NCBI GenBank assembly: GCA_032622095.1
Contig: CP136061.1
Coordinates: forward strand, 186,068,369-186,132,368
Reading direction: 5' to 3'
DNA length: 64,000 nt
From: Siphonodentalium dalli
Taxonomy: Eukaryota > Mollusca > Scaphopoda > Gadilida > Siphonodentaliidae
Part shown: positions 25,901 to 40,900 of the stretch, piece by piece
Layout of the letters: the number at the start of each line of letters is the position of its first letter
Position numbering within the stretch: position 1 is the stretch's first letter
Position numbers and translations under genes: made by a program
Notes under the pieces: model-generated
The model's input: the letters and a program-made list of their open reading frames with translations, nothing else
The model's database searches: none
Told to the model about the DNA's origin: nothing

Positions 25901-28900
25901 CTTGGGTGCCAAATAAACATACATGTACATTTATTAATTTTATGAAAAAAATCCACCCTGCACAATGCTTATTCGGGTCTGTAATTTTTTTTGAAAATTG
26001 ATGGCTCGATAATGGAAGTCCATAATGGCTGTCGGTGCAAATAAAATACCAGAATATCAGTTCTCAAAGTAAACATCTTAGTATTCTTACAAGAACATGT
26101 GGAATTGTTGTTATTAAGTTGTTGCACTTGAATTTTGGCAATTGAATAATTATTGCCTTTTTTGTGAGAATTGATAACATGCTTCCACCCTGTGCTTCTA
26201 TTCTGCCCTGCACTATTATTAATTTTGTCGGAAGTTTCCACACTGTAATTATATTCCACCCAGCACTTCTATTTGGCACACGAGAGAGGGAGAAAATTAT
26301 CAAAACAGAAGTGAAATAAGGTACATTAGCCACCACTTATAAATACTAAATTACATGTTCCTTCAGTTTTATGACGTAGACAAGCCTTTATTTTTCAGAA
26401 ATACAGCAAAATCCAGGGATGCAAATACATTGAAATAATCCTGGCTTGCCTATGGACAATATTAACCAATTACATTGACAACGTTCATGAAAATGACGTC
26501 AAAGAGATCAGATATTGTTTTCACTTTTCTAAAACATATTCTATAAAACAGGTATGCCACTTAACAAAGCGAATATTGACATATTGTGCATGCTACAGTC
26601 AATGGGAAGTATAAAAACAATACAAGTTTGTGGACTATTTGATGTTATCACACTTGTTTGTCATGCTGTGAGGCACCACTGGAACTAACGAATCATAACA
26701 ATAAGGTTAACCAGTTCACACACTTGTTGTTATCTACAGTAATGCCCTAATTAATCGACTCCATAACCACAGCAGAATTATGGGTAATTATTCAGGATTT
26801 AGTCGGAAATATGGCTTGTTGCCATTCATGAATGGCAACAAGCCATATTTCCAACTAAATCCTGAAAAATTACCCATAATTCTGCTGTGGTTATGGAGTC
26901 GATTAATTAGGGCATTACTGTATAAATTGCTAATGGACAAGATATATACCTTTGGGTCTCTAACAGTGTGCTTCATCACATCTTTCCAATTTCTGTCAAC
27001 CATTTGGAAGAGCCGTCCTTCCTCTGGCATCTGCTGCATGATATCCTCCGAGGAAAATATCGGCTCCAGATACAACCACTGGGCCTGTACCTTGAGCCAC
27101 TCATCCAGGGTCTCCTGGATGCGTAGAAGTTTCTCTTCCCATTCCTTTAATTTTGATTATCTTTGTTTAATTTATAATCATTTATTGATATATCGTTGAC
27201 TGAGTGCTATAGTGTTCAAAGTCATATATTGGTATCGTTCGACTCGGAGCAGGATTTCCAGTCCGAAAATCACCAGATATCATGTCTAACCTATACAAAA
27301 TTTGAATGGGAGGCTATGGAAATCTGTTCCATCTCAAAAACTCACTTTTAATATGTCAGTGCTATATTGTTCTATCTCCACTCTGGACCAATGAATTGAT
27401 TTATTAGTACCAAATGGTCAAATAAATTTCAGTGCTATAATATTGTATCTCCAACCTCCAATAATAAGCAATGGACACCAAAATTGGCGGAGTGCCAGTA
27501 AAGTGACTGGTTGGAAAGAGTGCTTTCATACACCTGGATGTGAAAATCTTATTTCTGGGGGAATTCTTAGGTGACAATAACACAGAAAATAGCGTGATGT
27601 GGGATTTTTGTACTTGTATATAAAGTTGAAAAACTCAAATATCATTATAGAATTGACGGGAAAACCTCAAATCTTCCAAAAAATGTTCTATCTCCAAGCA
27701 CATTTCAATGAATAGCAAGCAGAATACATGACATTTAAGGCAAGAAAATTCAAACCGATTAGTATTTCGATACCAAGTATCAAATAAAAACAATAAAGGA
27801 CAACAATAAGGAACATTTATATCAAAACAGGGAGACGGTGGTCAAATTTTCAAATCAAGTTTCCCACAAAAAAATAAAATGAGACAAAGAACACTATAGC
27901 ACTCGGCCGATGTTATTCTTATTGCGTTTTTCCTTAATTTCCAAAACAATCAGAAACAATTGAAATTTTAGGCAAAAAATGATATGTTATTGGTAAGTTT
28001 ATAAAAATGATATGTTATTGGTAAGTAGTGATGTACCGATTATCGGTATCGGCTATCAGATCGGGCCGATATATGTGGTATCGGCAAGATATCGGTATCG
28101 GCAAATTTTAATCTCCTGACCGATATCGTCAACCGATACATGTCGCGTCCTTTGTGAACGTTGTTACACCAATTCCGACTTTAATATTAAATAAATGACG
28201 TGAATTTCCAGAACAAATAGTGACTATTTTACCCACAGGTCAGCCCTCCATCACATACGGTGATATACCATGATGACAACATCGACAGGAGACTGCTGGT
28301 ACACTCATGACCCAAATAAACATTTCAAAAGGTACAGTAGTTCCGTACGATTAATAATTAAAGTTAAAACAAACTGTATATAATTAAAATTACTTGCGAG
28401 TGCCGAGTACTGCAAGTAGCACATGTTGAAAGCGATTAACTGACACCCCTGGCACTAGCGTGAGAATGGAATCTTCCTATGACTGAATCAGACTAATGTA
28501 CCGGTATCATTTAGTGATGTATTCATGGGGCTGTGGAATTAATTCCATGCCACGTGCGACAGTAAGTTGTCACATTGTTATTATCTCCTCAAGGTGGGTA
28601 CCGGGCGGCAAGATCAAACGATTATTTGCATGCATTTGATGTCTTCGAGTAGGAATCACTAATACGGTATGCCACGTGTTGACAGATGACATAGTAAACT
28701 AAAAATCAGTGTTTATAAATAGACGAGTCACACTTGACCAGTTTGCATTAAAGTCGCTGCAGTTGTGACTCAATATTCCTCAATATATAGAAACATCACA
28801 TGTTAACAACATTTAAGTGTGTGTGTTTAAAGTGCTTTTAATTCAAATTGATTGACGTTCTGGTAGTTCTCGTCTAGTCCAATAAAGTATTTGATTTGAT

Positions 28901-31900
28901 TTGGTATACGATGACTGAAGAACCATCCGAACCAATCAGAGTGCTCTATGGGCTGGATTTGTATCTGCTGTCATGGGCAGAGAAAATGTCAACAATTGCA
29001 GGTGTTATTAAACTTGCATTTAACAACATCGCAGGTGTTATTAAATGCAAGTTCAACTTCTGAAAAAGATTGAGTTTGGCAAATTGAAATTGAGTCATTG
29101 ACTCAAATGGATTATGGACTGATTCCGTAAGGCACAGTATCGGAATCAAACAAATATTGAGGAAATCTTTTGAATGCAACGAAATATTAAATTGTTTTCC
29201 CAAGATTTTTGGGGAACGTAAATTAAAGTTTTTGCGACCAGGTTATCGGTTCTTTGCCAACAATACTTTGCAATTTAAAAGACAAATTAATATGGAGTTT
29301 TGTTCACGTACAAGACTTATCGGTATCTGTATCGGATCGGCCGATAATTCTACTGAAAATATCGGCTATCGGCTTTTACCGATAACCCCCGTATCGTTAC
29401 ATCACTATTGGTAAGTTTATAAAAATGATATGTTATTGGTAAGTTTATAAAAATGATATGTTATTGGTAAGTTTATAAAAATTATATGTTGTTGGTAAGT
29501 TTATAAAAATTATATGTTATTGGTAAGTTTATAAAAATTATATGTTATTGGTAAGTTTATAAAAATTATATGTTATTGGTAAGTTTATAAAAATTATATG
29601 TTATTGGTAAGTTTATAAAAATTATATGTTATTGGTAAGTTTATAAACATCTGGATCATATTTCAGGTCAGATTTCTTTCATTGTTAAATAACAAAATCA
29701 ATGAAGTAATATTTAAATGGGAGATTGGCAATTGGGGGTCAAAATATGTAAGCAAATTAGTATTTGCAATTTATGACTAAAAAAATGTAAAGTATACCAA
29801 AATGTAATGAGATAACGACAAGAGTTACTCAGAAAAGAAATTTTACATTTTGTTTAACCATTTTGCTTTAAAATATAATTTTAGGTCCAATGAGCATAAA
29901 TCACAACTGATGAGTGAGATATATACCTTAATTTCTTTCTCAAACGGCTTAATGAAGGGAGAGCCTCGCATTGTCTGTGTTTTAACAATTTGATCATCAA
30001 GCATTGTCTGTATGTCGTCGAGAGAAGCCAGGATGGAGACACCAGAATCTCTGTATGCTGTGAGAACGAACGATATCGGGTCCCAATCCTCCATCATTTT
30101 CTTCATTCCCTTCTCCAGTGAGTGTTCCTGACAAAGAAGACATACATGTATACATGAATTTTATTTCAAACCTTACCTATAGACTGTTTTTCTTTATTTA
30201 ATGGATTATCCCATTCATACAATGGAATGGTCTATTATTCCTTTAATAATAGCAGAGGACTGACAATACAAGTGCAGAAGGAGTTATATTCATTGGAGGG
30301 AAATGTCCAGACAATAAGTTCAACAAAGGGCCAATGGCCGTTTGTTGAACTTATTATCTGAACATTTCTAAGGGATAACTACTCATCAATGAGTATTTAG
30401 TAAAGAAAAGGTAAATATATCTGCCTATCCCATTATCTAAAATTTTTCTCTTTCAATCTATTTCCCCACACAAAGAATGTGGGACAGCAAAAGTTACTAG
30501 ATACAATGTTCCAGAAAAGTTACTAGAATCAATGTTCCAGAAAAGATACTAGAATCAATGTTCCAGAAAAGTTAATAGATACAATGTTCCAGAAAAGTTA
30601 ATAGATACAATGTTCCAGAAAAGTTACTAGAATCAATGTTCCAGAAAAGTTAATAGATACAATGTTCCAGAAAAGTTACTAGAATCAATGTTCCAGAAAA
30701 GTTACTAGATACAATGTTCCAGAAAAGTTACTAGATACAATGTTCCAGAAAAGTTACTAGAATCAATGTTCCAGAAAAGTTACTAGAATCAATGTTCCAG
30801 AAAAGTTAATAGATACAATGTTCCAGAAAAGTTACTAGATACAATGTTCCAGAAAAGATACTAGATACAATGTTCCAGAAAAGTTAATAGATACAATGTT
30901 CCAGAAAAGTTACTAGAATCAATGTTCCAGAAAAGTTACTAGAATCAATGTTCCAGAAAAGTTAATAGATACAATGTTCCAGAAAAGTTACTAGATACAA
31001 TGTTCCAGAAAAGATACTAGATACAATGTTCCAGAAAAGATACTAGATACAATGTTCCAGAAAAGTTACTAGATACAATGTTCCAGAAAAGATACTAGAT
31101 ACAATGTTCCAGAAAAGTTAATAGATACAATGTTCCAGAAAAGTTACTAGATACAATGTTCCAGAAAAGTTACTAGATACAATGTTCCAGAAAAGATACT
31201 AGATACAATGTTCCAGAAAAGATACTAGATACAATGTTCCAGAAAAGTTACTAGATACAATGTTCCAGAAAAGATACTAGATACAATGTTCCAGAAAAGT
31301 TACTAGATACAATGTTCCAGAAAAGATACTAGATACAATGTTCCAGAAAAGTTACTAGATACAATGTTCCAGAAAAGATACTAGATACAATGTTCCAGAA
31401 AAGTTACTAGATACAATGTTCCAGAAAAGATACTAGATACAATGTTCCAGAAAAGTTACTAGATACAATGTTCCAGAAAAGATACTAGATACAATGTTCC
31501 AGAAAAGTTACTAGATACAATGTTCCAGAAAAGTTACTAGATACAATGTTCCAGAAAAGATACTAGATACAATGTTCCAGAAAAGTTACTAGATACAATG
31601 TTCCAGAAAAGATACTAGATACAATGTTCCAGAAAAGTTACTAGATACAATGTTCCAGAAAAGATACTAGATACAATGTTCCAGAAAAGATACTAGATAC
31701 AATGTTCCAGAAAAGTTACTAGATACAATGTTCCAGAAAAGTTACTAGATACAATGTTCCAGAAAAGTTACTAGATACAATGTTCCAGAAAAGTTACTAG
31801 ATACAATGTTCCAGAAAAGATACTAGATACAATGTTCCAGAAAAGATACTAGATACAATGTTCCAGAAAAGTTACTAGATACAATGTTCCAGAAAAGATA

Positions 31901-34900
31901 CTAGATACAATGTTCCAGAAAAGTTACTAGATACAATGTTCCAGAAAAGATACTAGATACAAAGTTCCAGAAAAGATACTAGATACAATGTTCCAGAAAA
32001 GTTACTAGATACAATGTTCCAGAAAAGTTACTAGATACAATGTTCCAGAAAAGATACTAGATACAATGTTCCAGAAAAGATACTAGATACAATGTTCCAG
32101 AAAAGTTACTAGATACAATGTTCCAGAAAAGATACTAGATACAATGTTCCAGAAAAGTTAATAGATACAATGTTCCAGAAAAGTTACTAGATACAATGTT
32201 CCAGAAAAGTTACTAGATACAATGTTCCAGAAAAGATACTAGATACAATGTTCCAGAAAAGTTAATAGATACAATGTTCCAGAAAAGTTACTAGATACAA
32301 TGTTCCAGAAAAGATACTAGATACAATGTTCCAGAAAAGTTAATAGATACAATGTTCCAGAAAAGTTACTGGATACAATGTTCCAGAAAAGTTACTAGAA
32401 TCAATGTTCCAGAAAAGTTACTAGAATCAATGTTCCAGAAAAGTTAATAGATACAATGTTCCAGAAAAGTTAATAGATACAATGTTCCAGAAAAGTTACT
32501 AGATACAATGTTCCAGAAAAGTTACTAGATACAATGTTCCAGAAAAGTTACTAGATACAATGTTCCAGAAAAGATACTAGATACAAAGTTCCAGAAAAGT
32601 TACTGGATACAATGTTCCAGAAAAGTTACTAGAATCAATGTTCCAGAAAAGTTAATAGATACAATGTTCCAGAAAAGTTACTAGATACAATGTTCCAGAA
32701 AAGTTAATAGATACAATGTTCCAGAAAAGTTACTAGATACAATGTTCCAGAAAAGTTACTAGAATCAATGTTCCAGAAAAGTTACTAGATACAATGTTCC
32801 AGAAAAGTTACTAGATACAATGTTCCAGAAAAGTTAATAGATACAATGTTCCAGAAAAGTTACTAGATACAATGTTCCAGAAAAGTTACTAGATACAATG
32901 TTCCAGAAAAGTTACTGGATACAATGTTCCAGAAAAGTTACTGGATACAATGTTCCAGAAAAGTTACTAGAATCAATGTTCCAGAAAAGTTACTAGATAC
33001 AATGTTCCAGAAAAGTTACTGGATACAATGTTCCAGAAAAGTTACTGGATACAATGTTCCAGAAAAGTTACTGGATACAATGTTCCAGAAAAGTTACTAG
33101 AATCAATGTTCCAGAAAAGTTAATAGATACAAAGTTCCAGAAAAGTTACTAGATACAATGTTCCAGAAAAGTTACTAGATACAATGTTCCAGAAAAGTTA
33201 CTAGATACAATGTTCCAGAAAAGTTACTAGATACAATGTTCCAGAAAAGTTACTAGATACAATGTTCCAGAAAAGTTACTAGATACAATGTTCCAGAAAA
33301 GTTACTGGATACAATGTTCCAGAAAAGTTACTGGATACAATGTTCCAGAAAAGTTACTGGATACAATGTTCCAGAAAAGTTACTAGAATCAATGTTCCAG
33401 AAAAGTTAATAGATACAAAGTTCCAGAAAAGATACTAGATACAATGTTCCAGAAAAGTTACTAGATACAATGTTCCAGAAAAGTTACTAGATACAATGTT
33501 CCAGAAAAGATACTAGATACAAAGTTCCAGAAAAGTTACTGGATACAATGTTCCAGAAAAGTTACTAGAATCAATGTTCCAGAAAAGTTACTAGAATCAA
33601 TGTTCCAGAAAAGTTAATAGATACAATGTTCCAGAAAAGTTACTAGATACAATGTTCCAGAAAAGATACTAGATACAAAGTTCCAGAAAAGTTACTGGAT
33701 ACAATGTTCCAGAAAAGTTACTAGAATCAATGTTCCAGAAAAGTTACTAGAATCAATGTTCCAGAAAAGTTAATAGATACAATATTCCAGAAAAGTTACT
33801 AGAATCAATGTTCCAGAAAAGTTACTAGAATCAATGTTCCAGAAAAGTTAATAGATACAATGTTCCAGAAAAGTTACTAGATACAATGTTCCAGAAAAGT
33901 TACTAGAATCAATGTTCCAGAAAAGTTAATAGATACAATGTTCCAGAAAAGTTAATAGATACAATGTTCCAGAAAAGTTAATAGATACAATGTTCCAGAA
34001 AAGTTAATAGATACAATGTTCCAGAAAAGTTAATAGATACAATGTTCCAGAAAAGTTAATAGATACAATGTTCCAGAAAAGTTAATAGATACAATGTTCC
34101 AGAAAAGTTAATAGATACAATGTTCCAGAAAAGTTACTAGAATCAATGTTCCAGAAAAGTTAATAGATACAATGTTCCAGAAAAGTTAATAGATACAATG
34201 TTCCAGAAAAGTTACTAGATACAATGGTCCAGAAAAGATACTAGATACAATGTTACAGAAAAGTTAATAGATACAATGTTCCAGAAAAGTGAATAGATAC
34301 AATGTTCCAGAAAAGTTAATAGATACAATGTTCCAGAAAAGTTAATAGATACAATGTTCCAGAAAAGTTAATAGATACAATGTTCCAGAAAAGATACTAG
34401 ATACAATGTTCCAGAAAAGTTACTAGATACAATGTTCCAGAAAAGTTACTAGAATCAATGTTCCAGAAAAGTTACTAGATACAATGTTCCAGAAAAGTTG
34501 ATAGATACAATGTTCCAGAAAAGTTAATAGATACAATGTTCCAGAAAAGATACTAGATACAATGTTCCAGAAAAGATACTAGATACAAAGTTCCAGAAAA
34601 GTTACTAGAATCAATGTTCCAGAAAAGTTACTAGAATCAATGTTCCAGAAAAGTTAATAGATACAATATTCCAGAAAAGTTACTAGAATCAATGTTCCAG
34701 AAAAGTTACTAGAATCAATGTTCCAGAAAAGTTAATAGATACAATGTTCCAGAAAAGTTACTAGATACAATGTTCCAGAAAAGTTACTAGAATCAATGTT
34801 CCAGAAAAGTTAATAGATACAATGTTCCAGAAAAGTTAATAGATACAATGGTCCAGAAAAGATACTAGATACAATGTTACAGAAAAGTTAATAGATACAA

Positions 34901-37900
34901 TGTTCCAGAAAAGTGAATAGATACAATGTTCCAGAAAAGTTAATAGATACAATGTTCCAGAAAAGTTAATAGATACAATGTTCCAGAAAAGTTAATAGAT
35001 ACAATGTTCCAGAAAAGATACTAGATACAATGTTCCAGAAAAGATACTAGATACAAAGTTCCAGAAAAGTTACTGGATACAATGTTCCAGAAAAGTTACT
35101 AGAATCAATGTTCCAGAAAAGTTAATAGATACAATGTTCCAGAAAAGATACTAGATACAAAGTTCCAGAAAAGATACTAGATACAAAGTTCCAGAAAAGT
35201 TAATAGATACAATGTTCCAGAAAAGTTAATAGATACAATGTTCCAGAAAAGTTACTAGAATCAATGTTCCAGAAAAGTTAATAGATACAATGTTCCAGAA
35301 AAGTTAATAGATACAATGTTCCAGAAAAGATACTAGATACAAAGTTCCAGAAAAGTTACTGGATACAATGTTCCAGAAAAGTTACTAGATACAATGTTCC
35401 AGAAAAGTTACTAGAATCAATGTTCCAGAAAAGTTACTAGATACAATGTTCCAGAAAAGTTAATAGATACAATGTTCCAGAAAAGTTAATAGATACAATG
35501 TTCCAGAAAAGTTACTAGAATCAATGTTCCAGAAATGTTACTAGAATCAATGTTCCAGAAAAGTTACTAGATACAATGTTCCAGAAAAGTTACTAGATAC
35601 AATGTTCCAGAAAAGTTAATAGATACAATGTTCCAGAAAAGTTACTAGATACAATGTTCCAGAAAAGTTAATAGATACAATGTTCCAAAAAAGATACTAG
35701 ATACAATGTTCCAGAAAAGTTACTAGATACAATGTTCCAGAAAAGTTACTAGATACAATGTTCCAGAAAAGTTACTAGAATCAATGTTCCAGAAAACTTA
35801 CTAGATACAATGTTCCAGAAAAGTTAATAGATACAATGTTCCAGAAAAGTTGATAGATACAATGTTCCAGAAAAGTTAATAGATACAATGTTCCAGAAAA
35901 GTTAATAGATACAATGTTCCAGAAAAGATACTAGATACAATGTTCCAGAAAAGTTACTAGATACAATGTTCCAGAAAAGTTACTAGAATCAATGTTCCAG
36001 AAAAGTTAATAGATACAATGTTCCAGAAAAGTTGATAGATACAATGTTCCAGAAAAGTTAATAGATACAATGTTCCAGAAAAGTTAATAGATACAATGTT
36101 CCAGAAAAGATACTAGATACAATGTTCCAGAAAAGATACTAGATACAAAGTTCCAGAAAAGTTACTGGATACAATGTTCCAGAAAAGTTACTAGAATCAA
36201 TGTTCCAGAAAAGTTAATAGATACCATGTTCCAGAAAAGATACTAGATACAAAGTTCCAGAAAAGATACTAGATACAAAGTTCCAGAAAAGTTAATAGAT
36301 ACAATGTTCCAGAAAAGTTAATAGATACAATGTTCCAGAAAAGTTACTAGAATCAATGTTCCAGAAAAGTTAATAGATACAATGTTCCAGAAAAGTTAAT
36401 AGATACAATGTTCCAGAAAAGATACTAGATACAAAGTTCCAGAAAAGTTACTGGATACAATGTTCCAGAAAAGTTTTAAATATATACAATGTTCCAGAAA
36501 AGTTACTAGAATCAATGTTCCAGAAAAGTTACTAGATACAATGTTCCAGAAAAGTTTTAAATAGATACAATGTTCCAGAAAAGTTACTAGATACAATGTT
36601 CCAGAAAAGTTACTAGAATCAATGTTCCAGAAAAGTTACTAGAATCAATGTTCCAGAAAAGTTACTAGATACAATGTTCCAGAAAAGTTACTAGATACAA
36701 TGTTCCAGAAAAGTTACTAGAATCAATGTTCCAGAAAAGTTAATAGATACAATGTTCCAGAAAAGTTACTAGAATCAATGTTCCAGAAAAGTTAATAGAT
36801 ACAATGTTCCAGAAAAGTTACTAGATACAATGTTCCAGAAAAGTTACTAGATACAATGTTCCAGAACAGTTACTAGAATCAATGTTCCAGAAAAGTTAAT
36901 AGATACAATGTTCCAGAAAAGTTAATAGATACAATGTTCCAGAAAAGTTAATAGATACAATGTTCCAGAAAAGTTACTAGAATCAATGTTCCAGAAAAGT
37001 TAATAGATACAATGTTCCAGAAAAGTTACTAGAATCAATGTTCCAGAAAAGTTAATAGATACAATGTTCCAGAAAAGTTACTAGATACAATGTTCCAGAA
37101 AAGTTACTAGATACAATGTTCCAGAACAGTTACTAGAATCAATGTTCCAGAAAAGTTAATAGATACAATGTTCCAGAAAAGTTAATAGATACAATGTTCC
37201 AGAAAAGTTAATAGATACAATGTTCCAGAAAAGTTACTAGAATCAATGTTCCAGAAAAGTTAATAGATACAATGTTCCAGAAAAGTTACTAGAATCAATG
37301 TTCCAGAAAAGTTAATAGATACAATGTTCCAGAAAAGTTACTAGATACAATGTTCCAGAAAAGTTACTAGATACAATGTTCCAGAAAAGATACTAGATAC
37401 AATGTTCCAGAAAAGTTACTAGATACAATGTTCCAGAAAAGATACTAGATACAATGTTCCAGAAAAGATACTAGATACAATGTTCCAGAAAAGTTACTAG
37501 ATACAATGTTCCAGAAAAGTTACTAGATACAATGTTCCAGAAAAGTTACTAGATACAATGTTCCAGAAAAGTTACTAGATACAATGTTCCAGAAAAGATA
37601 CTAGATACAATGTTCCAGAAAAGATACTAGATACAATGTTCCAGAAAAGTTACTAGATACAATGTTCCAGAAAAGATACTAGATACAATGTTCCAGAAAA
37701 GTTACTAGATACAATGTTCCAGAAAAGATACTAGATACAAAGTTCCAGAAAAGATACTAGATACAATGTTCCAGAAAAGTTACTAGATACAATGTTCCAG
37801 AAAAGTTACTAGATACAATGTTCCAGAAAAGATACTAGATACAATGTTCCAGAAAAGATACTAGATACAATGTTCCAGAAAAGTTACTAGATACAATGTT

Positions 37901-40900
37901 CCAGAAAAGATACTAGATACAATGTTCCAGAAAAGTTAATAGATACAATGTTCCAGAAAAGTTACTAGATACAATGTTCCAGAAAAGTTACTAGATACAA
38001 TGTTCCAGAAAAGATACTAGATACAATGTTCCAGAAAAGTTAATAGATACAATGTTCCAGAAAAGTTACTAGATACAATGTTCCAGAAAAGATACTAGAT
38101 ACAATGTTCCAGAAAAGTTAATAGATACAATGTTCCAGAAAAGTTACTGGATACAATGTTCCAGAAAAGTTACTAGAATCAATGTTCCAGAAAAGTTACT
38201 AGAATCAATGTTCCAGAAAAGTTAATAGATACAATGTTCCAGAAAAGTTAATAGATACAATGTTCCAGAAAAGTTACTAGATACAATGTTCCAGAAAAGT
38301 TACTAGATACAATGTTCCAGAAAAGTTACTAGATACAATGTTCCAGAAAAGATACTAGATACAAAGTTCCAGAAAAGTTACTGGATACAATGTTCCAGAA
38401 AAGTTACTAGAATCAATGTTCCAGAAAAGTTAATAGATACAATGTTCCAGAAAAGTTACTAGATACAATGTTCCAGAAAAGTTAATAGATACAATGTTCC
38501 AGAAAAGTTACTAGATACAATGTTCCAGAAAAGTTACTAGAATCAATGTTCCAGAAAAGTTACTAGATACAATGTTCCAGAAAAGTTACTAGATACAATG
38601 TTCCAGAAAAGTTAATAGATACAATGTTCCAGAAAAGTTACTAGATACAATGTTCCAGAAAAGTTACTAGATACAATGTTCCAGAAAAGTTACTGGATAC
38701 AATGTTCCAGAAAAGTTACTGGATACAATGTTCCAGAAAAGTTACTAGAATCAATGTTCCAGAAAAGTTACTAGATACAATGTTCCAGAAAAGTTACTGG
38801 ATACAATGTTCCAGAAAAGTTACTGGATACAATGTTCCAGAAAAGTTACTGGATACAATGTTCCAGAAAAGTTACTAGAATCAATGTTCCAGAAAAGTTA
38901 ATAGATACAAAGTTCCAGAAAAGTTACTAGATACAATGTTCCAGAAAAGTTACTAGATACAATGTTCCAGAAAAGTTACTAGATACAATGTTCCAGAAAA
39001 GTTACTAGATACAATGTTCCAGAAAAGTTACTAGATACAATGTTCCAGAAAAGTTACTAGATACAATGTTCCAGAAAAGTTACTGGATACAATGTTCCAG
39101 AAAAGTTACTGGATACAATGTTCCAGAAAAGTTACTGGATACAATGTTCCAGAAAAGTTACTAGAATCAATGTTCCAGAAAAGTTAATAGATACAAAGTT
39201 CCAGAAAAGATACTAGATACAATGTTCCAGAAAAGTTACTAGATACAATGTTCCAGAAAAGTTACTAGATACAATGTTCCAGAAAAGATACTAGATACAA
39301 AGTTCCAGAAAAGTTACTGGATACAATGTTCCAGAAAAGTTACTAGAATCAATGTTCCAGAAAAGTTACTAGAATCAATGTTCCAGAAAAGTTAATAGAT
39401 ACAATGTTCCAGAAAAGTTACTAGATACAATGTTCCAGAAAAGATACTAGATACAAAGTTCCAGAAAAGTTACTGGATACAATGTTCCAGAAAAGTTACT
39501 AGAATCAATGTTCCAGAAAAGTTACTAGAATCAATGTTCCAGAAAAGTTAATAGATACAATATTCCAGAAAAGTTACTAGAATCAATGTTCCAGAAAAGT
39601 TACTAGAATCAATGTTCCAGAAAAGTTAATAGATACAATGTTCCAGAAAAGTTACTAGATACAATGTTCCAGAAAAGTTACTAGAATCAATGTTCCAGAA
39701 AAGTTAATAGATACAATGTTCCAGAAAAGTTAATAGATACAATGTTCCAGAAAAGTTAATAGATACAATGTTCCAGAAAAGTTAATAGATACAATGTTCC
39801 AGAAAAGTTAATAGATACAATGTTCCAGAAAAGTTAATAGATACAATGTTCCAGAAAAGTTAATAGATACAATGTTCCAGAAAAGTTAATAGATACAATG
39901 TTCCAGAAAAGTTACTAGAATCAATGTTCCAGAAAAGTTAATAGATACAATGTTCCAGAAAAGTTAATAGATACAATGTTCCAGAAAAGTTACTAGATAC
40001 AATGGTCCAGAAAAGATACTAGATACAATGTTACAGAAAAGTTAATAGATACAATGTTCCAGAAAAGTGAATAGATACAATGTTCCAGAAAAGTTAATAG
40101 ATACAATGTTCCAGAAAAGTTAATAGATACAATGTTCCAGAAAAGTTAATAGATACAATGTTCCAGAAAAGATACTAGATACAATGTTCCAGAAAAGTTA
40201 CTAGATACAATGTTCCAGAAAAGTTACTAGAATCAATGTTCCAGAAAAGTTACTAGATACAATGTTCCAGAAAAGTTGATAGATACAATGTTCCAGAAAA
40301 GTTAATAGATACAATGTTCCAGAAAAGATACTAGATACAATGTTCCAGAAAAGATACTAGATACAAAGTTCCAGAAAAGTTACTAGAATCAATGTTCCAG
40401 AAAAGTTACTAGAATCAATGTTCCAGAAAAGTTAATAGATACAATATTCCAGAAAAGTTACTAGAATCAATGTTCCAGAAAAGTTACTAGAATCAATGTT
40501 CCAGAAAAGTTAATAGATACAATGTTCCAGAAAAGTTACTAGATACAATGTTCCAGAAAAGTTACTAGAATCAATGTTCCAGAAAAGTTAATAGATACAA
40601 TGTTCCAGAAAAGTTAATAGATACAATGGTCCAGAAAAGATACTAGATACAATGTTACAGAAAAGTTAATAGATACAATGTTCCAGAAAAGTGAATAGAT
40701 ACAATGTTCCAGAAAAGTTAATAGATACAATGTTCCAGAAAAGTTAATAGATACAATGTTCCAGAAAAGTTAATAGATACAATGTTCCAGAAAAGATACT
40801 AGATACAATGTTCCAGAAAAGATACTAGATACAAAGTTCCAGAAAAGTTACTGGATACAATGTTCCAGAAAAGTTACTAGAATCAATGTTCCAGAAAAGT

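Noticed and set aside
26780-27199. 139-codon plus-strand frame as a gene
   Set aside because: It reads across a palindromic MITE and antisense to dynein exon 9.
28700-28890. TATA-like TATAAATAG and AATAAAG as a promoter and poly(A) signal of a gene inside the hAT-like element
   Set aside because: No open frame or splice signals are associated with them. Such words are frequent in AT-rich DNA.
36396-36596. 66-codon minus frames here and at 42174-42374 as duplicate genes
   Set aside because: They are translations of the 26-bp satellite. Their identity only reflects the 5,778-bp higher-order duplication.
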